A stretch of 42,219 nucleotides of DNA from NCBI GenBank assembly GCA_046290815.1, contig JBKBUF010000033.1, positions 1-42,219 of the forward strand, read 5' to 3'. Under the pieces are notes generated by a model, which made no database searches, had not been told where the DNA came from, and saw nothing but the letters and a program-made list of their open reading frames with translations. Source of the DNA: JBKBUF01 sp046290815 (GTDB taxonomy: Bacteria > Bacteroidota > Bacteroidia > Cytophagales > Cytophagaceae). This document shows positions 9,229 through 18,995 of the stretch, piece by piece. Position numbers and translations under genes: made by a program. Numbering within the stretch: the stretch's first letter is position 1; every line of letters starts with the position of its first letter.

Positions 9229-9863
9229 TGGATTTTTTACCAAAACTGATTCAGGAATATTGTGAACATCATACTGATGTGGAATCTGAGGTATTGAAGA
9301 AACTTACCAGAGAGACCTATGCAAAAGTGCTTATGCCTCGTATGCTATCCGGCCATTTACAGGGTAGGTTATTATCACTTTTATCTAAATTAATTGCACC
9401 TAATAACATTTTAGAAATTGGTACTTATACCGGTTACTCAGCCATTTGCCTTGCTGAAGGATTGAGTGCAGGCGGTAAACTAATTACAATAGATATTAAT
9501 GAAGAGTTGGAAGATTTTGTAAAGGATTGGTTTGACAAGGCAGGCATTAAAGATATAGTGAATTATATTATAGGTGATGCAATGGAAGTTATTCCTGAGC
9601 TTTCAGAAACTTTTGATATGGTTTTTATCGATGCTGATAAAATTAATTACCAGAAATATTATAATTTAATAATAGAAAAGGTGCGTCCTGGTGGGGTTAT
9701 TATAGCAGATAATGTATTATGGAGCGGTAAAGTTGTGGGTGAAAAGACAGATAAGGACACCAAAGCGTTGATGGATTTTAATCAGTTTGTACAGAATGAC
9801 GTAAGAGTGGAAAATATGTTACTTCCGCTTCGAGACGGACTAATGATAATCAGAAAAAAGTAA
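9228..9863 (+). CDS. Class I SAM-dependent O-methyltransferase (family 3, caffeoyl-CoA OMT-like)
   Basis: 211 aa. The SAM-binding loop is LEIGTYTGYSAICLAEGL (62-79), the acidic ribose-binding residue is in TIDIN (87-91), the metal/substrate motif is FIDADK (133-138), and the family-typical ADNVLWSGKV sits at 160-169. This is the pattern of the small divalent-metal-dependent O-methyltransferases found in most Bacteroidota. The physiological acceptor is unknown. Start ATG overlaps the stop of the M16 gene by one base, so expression is coupled. Confidence 0.92.
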   Translation: MDFLPKLIQEYCEHHTDVESEVLKKLTRETYAKVLMPRMLSGHLQGRLLSLLSKLIAPNNILEIGTYTGYSAICLAEGLSAGGKLITIDINEELEDFVKDWFDKAGIKDIVNYIIGDAMEVIPELSETFDMVFIDADKINYQKYYNLIIEKVRPGGVIIADNVLWSGKVVGEKTDKDTKALMDFNQFVQNDVRVENMLLPLRDGLMIIRKK

Positions 9864-9904
9864 TTTAGATACTTTGTTTTAACCACAGGCAATTCCTCCA
9901 ATAT

Positions 9905-11776
9905 ATGATCAGAGTTTATTTATCCCTTTTGTTTTTAGTACCATTTAACATTTTCGCCCAGGGAATTGAAGTTGCTTCAACATTGTATTTTGCCGGAATG
10001 GAATTAAAACTGAATGAGGAAGCAAGGAAAATAATAAAAACAGATGTAGATAATATTACACGTAATCAGAAATACTTTCAAATGAAAGTGGAAAGAGCTG
10101 CCTTGTATTTTCCTTTAATTGAGAAAGTATTTAATGAAGAAAACTTCCCATTGGACTTTAAGTACCTGGCATTACAGGAGAGCAGTCTTATTCCTGATGC
10201 TGTTTCTACCTCTAATGCTGTTGGGTATTGGCAATTTAAAAAGGAATCAGCCATGGAAGTGGGATTGAGAGTTGATGATGAAGTGGATGAAAGAATGAAT
10301 ATAATTTCATCCACAAGGGGGGCTGCGAAATATTTGCGTAAGAATAATAATGTATTGAACAATTGGATATATGCTTTGCTTTCATATAATCTTGGCTTGG
10401 GTGGGGCAAAAAATGTGATTGATGCCAAATATATAGGTGCAGATAAAATGCCCTTAAATGGAAACACACATTGGTATGTACTCAGGTTTCTTGCTCATAA
10501 AATTGCCTATGAAAATTATATCGGAACAGTTGTTTCTCCTTCTCTTGTGCTTGTAGAATTCAGTAAATGTAATTCCAAAACTTTAAGTGAGATTGCAGCA
10601 GAGAATAAAATCAATGGTGAAGAACTGGAGGCATACAATAAATGGGTTTTGAAAAGAAGAATTCCTTCAGATAAAACTTATGTTGTAATCCTTCCTGTAA
10701 AGGTGGAACAAAAAGAAAATATTACTAACCTGCTTACGGAAAACAATCAAAAGGAGAAGTCGCCGATTTCAGATCCTGTGCCTGTGGTTCAAGAAAGTAA
10801 AAAGGCTAAACCGGTTAAATCCGGAAAGAAACAATCCCCCAGAGTTGTTTCTTCCGGTGATTCCAAGGTGGAAGTTGCATTGCTTACAACTATAAATGGT
10901 ATACCGGCTATTCAGGCGCGTGCCGGTGATACATTTGTAAAATTAGCGGGTCAGGGTGGTATTACTCATAATCAGATTTTGGAGTATAATGATCTTAAAA
11001 GTTTCTCTCAGCCTGTTGCAGGCCAGCAGTATTTTCTTGCTCCAAAGAAGTCCAGAGCTATTGTAATGTTTCATACTGTAACTCCCGGGGAGACATTATG
11101 GGATGTATCGCAGAAATACGGTATCAGGATAAATGAAATCAAGAAGAAAAACAGGATGAAATTTAAAGAAGAAGGTTTAAAACCTGGCCGGGTACTTTGG
11201 CTAAAACGCAAAAGACCAAAGAAAATAGAGATTGAATATAAGTCTATACCTTCTCCTGTAAGAATTGATAATGAAAATGTAAAAAGAAAGGAAGCTGATC
11301 AGCCTAAGGAAAGTTCACAGGTTACGAAAACGGAGGAAGTAATTAAGACGCCGGAGGTTAGAACTGAAACGGTAATAACCGAGTCAGTGCAAAAAGAGGT
11401 TAAGGAGATTGTAAATGTGGAGCAAGTAGAGCCAAATCAGAAAAAAATTGAAGAAAAAATTAACCATTTAGTAGTTCAGGGCGAAACACTTTATTCTATT
11501 TCCAGGTTATACGGAGTGCCCGTGGATTCAATAAGAGTCTGGAACGGATTGGTGAACAATGAAATAAAGATGCACCAGAATCTTATTGTTGGGAAGGCGG
11601 GGGAAAAGCCTGATAATAAACAACCGCAAGTATTATTACACAAAGTACAGGCGGGTGAAACCATGTATAGTATATCCAAAAAATACGGGATAAAAATTGA
11701 GGATATTCAAAATTGGAATGGTAAAACCGATAATTCTGTATCTGTAAATGAAGAGTTGAAGATTTTTATCAGGTAA
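9905..11776 (+). CDS. LysM-containing lytic murein transglycosylase (MltD-like)
   Basis: 623 aa. Signal peptide MIRVYLSLLFLVPFNIFAQ. The goose-lysozyme-like transglycosylase domain spans about 62-210, with the catalytic Glu92 in ALQESSL and the downstream motifs NAVGYWQF, GAAKYL and ALLSYNLGLGGA. Three clear LysM modules follow at about 389-435, 520-565 and 579-623 (HTVTPGETLWDVSQKYG, LVVQGETLYSISRLYG, HKVQAGETMYSISKKYG), plus a weaker one at about 332-380. A charged Lys/Glu-rich linker separates them. It cleaves peptidoglycan to anhydro-muropeptides and binds glycan through LysM. It lies 41 nt after the methyltransferase gene, so probably in the same transcript. Confidence 0.93.
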   Translation: MIRVYLSLLFLVPFNIFAQGIEVASTLYFAGMELKLNEEARKIIKTDVDNITRNQKYFQMKVERAALYFPLIEKVFNEENFPLDFKYLALQESSLIPDAVSTSNAVGYWQFKKESAMEVGLRVDDEVDERMNIISSTRGAAKYLRKNNNVLNNWIYALLSYNLGLGGAKNVIDAKYIGADKMPLNGNTHWYVLRFLAHKIAYENYIGTVVSPSLVLVEFSKCNSKTLSEIAAENKINGEELEAYNKWVLKRRIPSDKTYVVILPVKVEQKENITNLLTENNQKEKSPISDPVPVVQESKKAKPVKSGKKQSPRVVSSGDSKVEVALLTTINGIPAIQARAGDTFVKLAGQGGITHNQILEYNDLKSFSQPVAGQQYFLAPKKSRAIVMFHTVTPGETLWDVSQKYGIRINEIKKKNRMKFKEEGLKPGRVLWLKRKRPKKIEIEYKSIPSPVRIDNENVKRKEADQPKESSQVTKTEEVIKTPEVRTETVITESVQKEVKEIVNVEQVEPNQKKIEEKINHLVVQGETLYSISRLYGVPVDSIRVWNGLVNNEIKMHQNLIVGKAGEKPDNKQPQVLLHKVQAGETMYSISKKYGIKIEDIQNWNGKTDNSVSVNEELKIFIR

Positions 11777-11851
11777 TATTTAAGGCGATTATTCAGCAAT
11801 TTCAAGCTTTTTTATTTATACATTTATCCTTAATTGTTATCTCTCAATTAA

Positions 11852-14800
11852 TTGGATATACTAAAAGACCATATCCTCTTTAACACTCTTGATGCAGTAG
11901 GAGAAGGAATAGTACTCATAGATTCCGGATCCAACATTGTATTCATTAACTCCCGCGCAAAATCATTTGCGGGTGGAGAGATCCACGCGGGTCAGAAATT
12001 CAAAAATGTTTTTATCGTGTATGAAAGCATAAGGAATATTATTTCTGATTTTGAAATAGGATCCTGTAATGATCAGAAGCCATTGTACATCACTTTTGCC
12101 AACTGCCCGGATTTTTCATTAAAATACACTTTTACCTGTAAGATTATTGAAGCCGCCAGTTATAAGTATTGTATTACTATCAAGGAACGGGATGAGCAAC
12201 TTGTAAGCAGCGAAAAGAAATATAAAGGCCTTTTCGAAAATGCCCTGGAAGGAATTTTCGTGCTGGGCAATGATGGGAAAATAATTGATGCAAATCCTGC
12301 GGCATGTCAGATATACAGGATGGACAAACAACAGCTGCTTCAGATGACTGTCAGGGATATTTTTCCACACAAGGAAGAGGCTGAAGCCTGGGAGATCTGG
12401 AAGAATTTTTTAGCTACAGGATATCTGGTGGGGTTTTACAAATTTGTGACAGACTCTGGCGAGAAAAGGTATATCGACTTTAAAGCAAAGACGAATTACC
12501 AGCCGGGCTTACATCTTGCTGTATTTAGTGATGTAACAGATAAAAGAGAAACGGAAAGAGCCTATAAAATTTCTGAAGCAAACCTTAAAGCTATTTTTAA
12601 TAGCAGCAATCAGCTGATAATACTAATTGATAATGATTTCAGAATAGTTACAGCTAACACTAAAGCTCAGAAAAGCGCCAAAAAATACCTGGGACGGGAT
12701 CTGATACCCGGAGAATCAATATTAGATTATGGTGATTTAAATTTACGAGAGCAGGCATTATCTGTTCTTGAAAGAGTTAAGAAAGGTGAGAATATTTCTT
12801 ATGAGCATAATCCCAAGCATTTAACTGATAAATCACTTTGGTTAGAAGTTTTTTATATACCGGTACTGGATCAAAAAGGAAATGTAAGAGGAATTTGTAT
12901 TAATACAGTTGATATTACTGCCAGAAAAATGGCCGAACTAAGTCTTCAGGAAAATGAAGCAAGATTCAGGTCCCTGGTTCAAAACTCTTCTGATATAATT
13001 TGTGTCCTGAACCAGGATGCCATAATAACCTATGTCAGCCCGTCCGTTGCAAGGATTTTAGGTTACAGTAACGAGCGATTGACCGGGAAAAATTACAGAG
13101 ATTATATTCATAAAGATGAACTGATATTTTTCGATGAATTGCTGGCACAGGTCCGCGGAGGGGATAAAGGTAGTTATGCTATAGAGTATAGATTCCTTCA
13201 TGCTGAAGGATACTATGTAAATGTTGAAACCAACTGCAATAATCTACTGGATGATCCTTATATAAAAGGTTTAGTTTTAAACACCAGGGATGTTACAGAA
13301 AGGAAATATCAAGAAGAGAATTTATTGCTGCTCGACCGAGCTATAGATTCCAGTAAGAATGGTATCATTATTACTGATCCGAATCAGCCTGATAATCCTA
13401 TTATTTATACCAACAAAGCTTTTGAGCAAATAACAGGATATAATTACGCAGAAATCATAGGGAAAAACTGTCGCTTCCTTCAAAGGGATGATCGTCGACA
13501 GCCTGAAGTGGAAAAGCTGCGAAGAGCTATCAGAGATCAGAAAGAAGCAAGTGTTATTTTCAGAAATTACAGGAAAGATGGTAGTCTGTTTTGGAATGAG
13601 CTCCACGTTTCCCCTGTCTTCAACAGAAGCGGTACACTCACTAATTTTATTGGTGTTCTGAATGATATCACAGAAAGAAAGATTGCCGAAGAAACTCTTT
13701 TGAAAGTAACACATGGTATTTCTGGTGGAGATCCCTACCAGTTTTTTGATTCATTGTTAAAGTATCTGGCCATATCCCTTAATACTGAAATAGCCATAAT
13801 TGGTGAAATTTCTAATACAGGAATAATTACTAAAGCATTTTTTAAAGATGGGATTTTGGAGGAGAATATTCATTTGTCTTTAATTAATTCTCCATTAAAG
13901 CATATTAAAGAAGGCAATGGTTTAATGATTCTGGAGCAGGTAAAAACAAAAGGATTTGAAGATAGCTTTTTTACTGATAATCAGATAGATTCATATGCAG
14001 GCGTTCCGCTTATTGATTCTTCCGGCAGGATCCTTGGAGTACTTGCTCTTATGTCCCGTTTCGAATTTTCAAATCTTCCATTAATTGAAACTCTGCTGAA
14101 TATTTTCTCTGCAAAGGCATCGGCGGAGTTTGAGCGTGACAAACACGTGAATGCCCTAAAAACAAGTGAAGGTAAATTCAGAAATCTTGCAGAAAATTCT
14201 CCTGACATTATTTATATCATCAACCTCAGAGAAAGAAAAATCGAATACTTTAACAGAAAAGTAATTTTTGGATATTCGAGTCAGGATCTGGAAGAATCTG
14301 ATGCATGGGTGGGAATTGTCCATCCTGATGATGTAGTAAGGGTAACCAATCACTGGAAGCGATTTTTGAAAAGTAGCGGCAATGCTCCTTCTTCGATTGA
14401 GTATAGACTAAAGACAAAGGCGGGAGAGTATGAGTGGGTAATTAACCGTCATAGCGTGATTGAAAGAAATACTGAAGCATTACCTTCCAAAGTACTTTTA
14501 AATATTACGGTAATAACTACAAGAAAAAAAGCAGAAGAAGCACTGAGAGAAAGCCAGGCAAGATTGTCAGGTCTAATAGAAAATACCAAAGACCTGATAT
14601 GGTCAGTAGACAAAGATTTGAATATTACTACTATAAATTCTTCATTCAAGAATTTATGCAAGACAAATTTTAATAAAATGGTTTCTAATAATGATAATCT
14701 CGGAGAGATATTCCCATCTGAAATAATTAATGAATGGAAACCACTGCACGACCGGGCTTTAAAAGGTGAAAGGATTTTTATTGAATCGTCAGTTTTTCCT

Positions 14801-15598
14801 GATAAATTCTCATATGAGATATCATTTAATCCTATCTATTCAGAAGATGGTGAAATAACAGGAGTGAGTGTTTTTGCAAGAGATATAACTGAAAGAAAGC
14901 TGGCTGAAAATGATATTATCAGGACCAATTTCGAGCTGGATAGTTTTGTTTACCGTGCATCTCACGACTTAAGGGCGCCTTTGAGATCGGTATTGGGGCT
15001 GGTAAACCTTGTGAAATCTGAAGATGAGAAACTGCAACGTGAATATTACCTGGGACTTGTTGATAAAAGTATTAATAAGCTTGATACCTTCATTGCAGAC
15101 CTGACAGACTTTTCACGGAACAGCAGACTGGAAATTAATGTAGAGAAAATTTCTTTCCATAATATTTTAAAAGATACAATAGAGAATCTTAAGTATATGG
15201 ATCATGCTGAAGAACTGAAAATAAAATCCAACTTTCAGATTAGCGTACCATTTTATTCCGATTCAAGAAGAATATCGATTATTTTCCAAAATCTTTTATC
15301 CAATGCGATCAAATACCAGAATATTTACAAGGAGGATTCGCAGGTATTGGTCGAAGTAAGTACTAATCCTTTTAATGCTTTTATCAGGTTTTCTGACAAT
15401 GGAAAAGGAATAAGAGAAGAATATCTCGATAAGATTTTTAATATGTTTTTCAGAGCTTCTCAGGAGTCTTATGGCTCAGGGCTAGGCCTTTATATTACTA
15501 AACAAGTAATCGAAAAACTGGGAGGATCTATTACAGTTCATTCAAAATTAGGTGAAGGTACTACATTCAATATCAGCCTGCCCAATTTGCAAAAATAG
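11852..15598 (+). CDS. Soluble multi-PAS/LOV/GAF sensor histidine kinase
   Basis: 1248 aa, no membrane segment. A TAA stop lies directly before TTG 11852 and no ATG occurs near the N-terminus, so TTG is the likely start. Domain order: PAS (~5-120), PAS (~124-238), PAS (~240-362), PAS (~366-486), LOV (~491-612), GAF (~615-765), PAS (~772-892), PAS (~897-1015), HisKA and HATPase. The LOV domain has GKNCRFLQ with the flavin-adduct cysteine C540, and NYRKDGSLFWNEL. The phospho-acceptor is H1038 (ASHDLRAPLRSV); the ATPase has NLLSNAIKYQ, DNGKGI and GSGLGLYI. It should sense blue light or redox through flavin plus other ligands and phosphorylate a receiver, perhaps the product of 18498-18902. The next kinase starts 35 nt downstream. 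Confidence 0.92.
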   Translation: MDILKDHILFNTLDAVGEGIVLIDSGSNIVFINSRAKSFAGGEIHAGQKFKNVFIVYESIRNIISDFEIGSCNDQKPLYITFANCPDFSLKYTFTCKIIEAASYKYCITIKERDEQLVSSEKKYKGLFENALEGIFVLGNDGKIIDANPAACQIYRMDKQQLLQMTVRDIFPHKEEAEAWEIWKNFLATGYLVGFYKFVTDSGEKRYIDFKAKTNYQPGLHLAVFSDVTDKRETERAYKISEANLKAIFNSSNQLIILIDNDFRIVTANTKAQKSAKKYLGRDLIPGESILDYGDLNLREQALSVLERVKKGENISYEHNPKHLTDKSLWLEVFYIPVLDQKGNVRGICINTVDITARKMAELSLQENEARFRSLVQNSSDIICVLNQDAIITYVSPSVARILGYSNERLTGKNYRDYIHKDELIFFDELLAQVRGGDKGSYAIEYRFLHAEGYYVNVETNCNNLLDDPYIKGLVLNTRDVTERKYQEENLLLLDRAIDSSKNGIIITDPNQPDNPIIYTNKAFEQITGYNYAEIIGKNCRFLQRDDRRQPEVEKLRRAIRDQKEASVIFRNYRKDGSLFWNELHVSPVFNRSGTLTNFIGVLNDITERKIAEETLLKVTHGISGGDPYQFFDSLLKYLAISLNTEIAIIGEISNTGIITKAFFKDGILEENIHLSLINSPLKHIKEGNGLMILEQVKTKGFEDSFFTDNQIDSYAGVPLIDSSGRILGVLALMSRFEFSNLPLIETLLNIFSAKASAEFERDKHVNALKTSEGKFRNLAENSPDIIYIINLRERKIEYFNRKVIFGYSSQDLEESDAWVGIVHPDDVVRVTNHWKRFLKSSGNAPSSIEYRLKTKAGEYEWVINRHSVIERNTEALPSKVLLNITVITTRKKAEEALRESQARLSGLIENTKDLIWSVDKDLNITTINSSFKNLCKTNFNKMVSNNDNLGEIFPSEIINEWKPLHDRALKGERIFIESSVFPDKFSYEISFNPIYSEDGEITGVSVFARDITERKLAENDIIRTNFELDSFVYRASHDLRAPLRSVLGLVNLVKSEDEKLQREYYLGLVDKSINKLDTFIADLTDFSRNSRLEINVEKISFHNILKDTIENLKYMDHAEELKIKSNFQISVPFYSDSRRISIIFQNLLSNAIKYQNIYKEDSQVLVEVSTNPFNAFIRFSDNGKGIREEYLDKIFNMFFRASQESYGSGLGLYITKQVIEKLGGSITVHSKLGEGTTFNISLPNLQK

Positions 15599-15605
15599 AA
15601 TTAAT

Positions 15606-15630
15606 AAGGTAAATTATAACATATTACCTT
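15606..15630 (+). other. Short intergenic hairpin between the two kinase genes
   Basis: AAGGTAA (15606-15612) and TTACCTT (15624-15630) can pair across an 11-nt loop, ending three bases before the second kinase ATG. It has no U-tract, so it is not a terminator; it may shape translation or mRNA stability. Weak evidence. Confidence 0.3.
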
Positions 15631-15633
15631 TAA

Positions 15634-18411
15634 ATGCCTATTATAACCCTGAACCTTAGTAACGAGCCAAGGGAAGAAAACGGATTCCTGAGAAAATTTA
15701 ACCTGTACAGGATAATACTCCTTCTCAGTATTTCTTTTTCCCTTTTGCTTAGATACATTTTCATGCAGGAAAATCCTGACACGGTTGACCCTTGGCATGT
15801 CAGGATGATATTTTCAGGTATATTGCTTTTGTTGTTTGGCCTCTCCTTCTTCAAAGCACTAAGTAACCGGATTATTCACCTTACCTATCTAACCTTTTTT
15901 TGTTACTCCATCTACGGATTGTTGCTTTTACATAAAAATAATTTTTCTATTGGTTATATACTTGAATTTATTCTTCTGGTAATGATCGTCTGCATCTCTT
16001 TTGATAGAAAAGTTTATGTTTATCTCTTTTTGTCTTCAGCCTTTGTACTCTATGTGATAGCCTTATATTCAGTCTGCGGTTTATCTGCAGATTTTGCAGT
16101 AAAAGCTTTTCTGATGGTAATTGTAAACGCTGCGATTATCTTGTTTTTTCTTTCCAAAATTGAAATGGAAAACAGGCTTGCGGTAAGGGAGGACCTTTTA
16201 AGAACCATTTATAATGAAGCACCTGATGCATTGCTTTTATGCGACCCTGCGTCCTCATTGGTGATGAGCTGCAATGAAAGGACTTTAAGTATATTCGGTC
16301 TAAAAGATGTAAATGAAATTGTAAATAAAAACCTTAACCATCTACTTAAATATCCCTATACTCCCGGGGCCTGGCAAAACCTGAAGAAGAAAGTTCAACA
16401 GAAAAAATTTCTGATTCAGGAAGCCGAATTTAAAACACCTGCAGGTAATTGCTTCTGGGGAAGCGAAGCTATTACAGAAATAATAGTGGAAGGAGATGTC
16501 TATTGGCTTATAAGAGTTACAGATATTACAGAAAAAGTAAGAGACAAGAAGCTTATAGAAGAGAGCAGAAAAATTTTACGGCAGGTTATTGATCTTGTAC
16601 CTCACCAAATCTTCCTAAAAGATAATCAGGGAAGATTTTTAATTGTAAATAAAGCAGTATCTGACAAGTATAATACCACTACGGAAGAAATGGTGGGAAA
16701 ACGTGATAGCGATTTCTCTGATAAAGAAGAAGCGGAGCAATTTATGAAAGCGGACAGGGAGGTAATTGAGTCTGGAGTTCAAAAATTTGTACCGGAAGAA
16801 GTACTTACAGATTTTAAAGGGAATAAACTGTATCTGCAGACTACCAAGATGCCCTTTTACTTTGATGAGGACAGAAAGCCCGGCTTGTTAGGTATAGCAA
16901 TAGATATCACTACATTGAAGCTGGCTGAAAAAGCAATTCTTCAAAGTGAAGCCAAATTTAAAATGTTGATGGAACAGGCTTCTGACGGAATTTATCTTGC
17001 AGATGAAAATGGGCATATCATAGAAGCAAATCCAAGGGCTTGCGATATGTTTGGGTATTCTCAGGAAGAACTTTTGTCTAAAAATATAAAAGAACTATCC
17101 TGGTCAGGAATTAAAGATTCATCCTTGTTGTTTTTTCCATCTCCCAGTGATAAACAATCCTTTATTATTGAAAGGACTTTTATCAGAAAAGATGGTACAC
17201 CATTTACCGTAGAGATGAGCGCCAGGTTGCTCGATGATGGCAAGCATCAGGCAATCATAAGGGATATAACTGAAAGAAAGAGGCTGGAAGCAGTATTAAA
17301 GGACAATGAAAGAAGGTTCAGAGCGCTGATTGAGAATTCTTCTGACATTATCCTGATTTTAACTGAAGACTTCAAGATTAACTTCGTAAGTTCTTCTGTG
17401 CGCAGACTTATTGGTCTTAAACCTGAAATGCTTATTGGTAAAAGGGTTTTTGAAATGGTGCATATGGAAGAGATTGATAAAGTCTCTAAGTTCCTTGCTG
17501 ATCTGAAGTCTAAGCCGGGAATCAATCAGAGCCTGGAGGAAGTTAAGGTGTTAAAAGCCGGCGGCGGGGTAATTTTCCTTGAAATTGTCGCAGTTAATAT
17601 GCTTGATGATCAGGTTATTAATGGGATTATTGTCAATTGTCATGATATCACAAAGCGTAAAATTACCGAAAATGAGCTGTTAAACACAAATTATGAACTG
17701 GACAGCTTTGTTTATAAAGCCTCTCATGACCTTAAGGCGCCATTACGTTCTGTAATGGGTTTAATTAAGCTGGCTAAATTGGAAAATAAAGACAGTACAC
17801 AACACATGTACCTGGATATGATGAATAAGAGTGTCATCAGTCTTGATACGTTTATAAGGGATCTTACGCAGTTTTCAAGAAATAGCAGGGCGGAGTTAAA
17901 TCCTCAACTGGTCAATTTTGAAGAGGTATTGGATGAGGTTTTTCATAACCTCAAGTTTATGGACCATGCCGATAAGATTACTGTTAAAAGAAATCTTATA
18001 ATTAAGCAAAATTTTTATTCCGACATCCAACGTATTACTACGATTTTTAATAATTTAATTTCTAATGCCATCAAATATCATAGATTTGAAAATAATATTC
18101 CTTATATTGACATTCTAATTTCGGCAGATTATGATCAAGCCGTAATTGTGGTGGAGGATAACGGATCAGGAATTGATCCGGTGCATGTGGAGAGGGTTTT
18201 TGAGATGTTTTACAGAGCATCTGAAACTTCCTACGGATCAGGTTTAGGATTGTACATTGTTAAGAATGCAGTTGCTAAACTTGGTGGAAGAGTGGAATTG
18301 GAATCAATGCCGGGGCGAGGTTCAAAATTTGTAGTAACAATACCAAATCTCTTAAATGATATAAAAGTGGTAGAGGTAGAGAGAAAAATAAATTCTAACA
18401 TTAATAACTAA
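15634..18411 (+). CDS. Membrane-bound multi-PAS sensor histidine kinase
   Basis: 925 aa. About six transmembrane helices in residues 20-180 form a membrane sensor module with no recognised ligand domain. Four PAS domains follow (~188-310, ~312-435, ~438-552, ~556-680), several ending in the typical DITERK or DITTLK linker. HisKA has H698 (ASHDLKAPLRSVMG); HATPase has NLISNAIKYH, DNGSGI and GSGLGLYI. The kinase core closely resembles that of the preceding gene (ELDSFVYKASHDLKAPLRSV versus ELDSFVYRASHDLRAPLRSV), pointing to duplication of the catalytic half with different sensors. The start ATG lies 35 nt after the upstream stop, and the receiver gene follows 86 nt downstream, so the three probably work together. 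Confidence 0.92.
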   Translation: MPIITLNLSNEPREENGFLRKFNLYRIILLLSISFSLLLRYIFMQENPDTVDPWHVRMIFSGILLLLFGLSFFKALSNRIIHLTYLTFFCYSIYGLLLLHKNNFSIGYILEFILLVMIVCISFDRKVYVYLFLSSAFVLYVIALYSVCGLSADFAVKAFLMVIVNAAIILFFLSKIEMENRLAVREDLLRTIYNEAPDALLLCDPASSLVMSCNERTLSIFGLKDVNEIVNKNLNHLLKYPYTPGAWQNLKKKVQQKKFLIQEAEFKTPAGNCFWGSEAITEIIVEGDVYWLIRVTDITEKVRDKKLIEESRKILRQVIDLVPHQIFLKDNQGRFLIVNKAVSDKYNTTTEEMVGKRDSDFSDKEEAEQFMKADREVIESGVQKFVPEEVLTDFKGNKLYLQTTKMPFYFDEDRKPGLLGIAIDITTLKLAEKAILQSEAKFKMLMEQASDGIYLADENGHIIEANPRACDMFGYSQEELLSKNIKELSWSGIKDSSLLFFPSPSDKQSFIIERTFIRKDGTPFTVEMSARLLDDGKHQAIIRDITERKRLEAVLKDNERRFRALIENSSDIILILTEDFKINFVSSSVRRLIGLKPEMLIGKRVFEMVHMEEIDKVSKFLADLKSKPGINQSLEEVKVLKAGGGVIFLEIVAVNMLDDQVINGIIVNCHDITKRKITENELLNTNYELDSFVYKASHDLKAPLRSVMGLIKLAKLENKDSTQHMYLDMMNKSVISLDTFIRDLTQFSRNSRAELNPQLVNFEEVLDEVFHNLKFMDHADKITVKRNLIIKQNFYSDIQRITTIFNNLISNAIKYHRFENNIPYIDILISADYDQAVIVVEDNGSGIDPVHVERVFEMFYRASETSYGSGLGLYIVKNAVAKLGGRVELESMPGRGSKFVVTIPNLLNDIKVVEVERKINSNINN

Positions 18412-18497
18412 TAGATTTCAGAAGAAACGATTATTATTTTTAATTTTTGTAATAACTGGAGTTTCTTAAGATTTTTAATATATAAAATTACATTCTG

Positions 18498-18902
18498 ATG
18501 AAAGAGTCGGCTATAGAGACTGTAATGCTAGTGGATGATAATGATACAGATAATTTTATCCATAAAAGGGTGATTGAGCTTACCGGTTTTGCAAAGAATA
18601 TTATTGTTAAAAACTCAGGTAAATCGGCTTTGGAATTTTTGGGCAACAACAAAAACAATATTTCTGCACTTCCCGACATTATTTTCCTTGATATTAACAT
18701 GCCTATCGTAGATGGCTTTGTTTTTTTATTTGAGTATGAAAATTTTCCGGAAGAGCTTAAGAAGAAATGTAAAATAGTGATCCTTTCAAGTTCAGACAGC
18801 AAGAGAGATATTGACAGAATTGTGGATAATGAATATGTAATCAATTTTATTACAAAGCCATTGTCAGAAGAAGCGCTTGAGGATTTGAAGAAGATTTTAT
18901 AG
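18498..18902 (+). CDS. Stand-alone response-regulator receiver protein (CheY-like)
   Basis: 134 aa, a single receiver domain with no output domain. Conserved residues: acidic pair D13/D14 (LVDDND), phospho-acceptor D65 (FLDINMP), the Ser in ILSSS in place of the usual Thr, and the Lys in TKPL near the C-terminus. It follows two histidine kinases on the same strand and is the obvious candidate acceptor. Receivers of this short Bacteroidota type often pass phosphate onward or act by protein binding; the output is not visible here. A strong bidirectional terminator follows. Confidence 0.93.
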   Translation: MKESAIETVMLVDDNDTDNFIHKRVIELTGFAKNIIVKNSGKSALEFLGNNKNNISALPDIIFLDINMPIVDGFVFLFEYENFPEELKKKCKIVILSSSDSKRDIDRIVDNEYVINFITKPLSEEALEDLKKIL

Positions 18903-18943
18903 AGAGACAGGGGGTAGATGCTGGATATTAGATATATTAGATA

Positions 18944-18975
18944 AAAAAAGTCCTGAATTAATTCAGGACTTTTTT
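18944..18975. terminator. Bidirectional terminator between the receiver gene and icd
   Basis: AGTCCTGAATT and AATTCAGGACT form a perfect palindrome centred at 18959/18960, flanked by A6 on the left and T6 on the right. It serves both convergent genes. Confidence 0.93.
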
Positions 18976-18995
18976 ATTTTGATCTTCAGTAAGGC

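Noticed and set aside
10078..10469. Overlapping antisense frames of 129 and 77 codons inside the LysM transglycosylase
   Set aside because: Shadows of a conserved coding frame; no start context or homology pattern.
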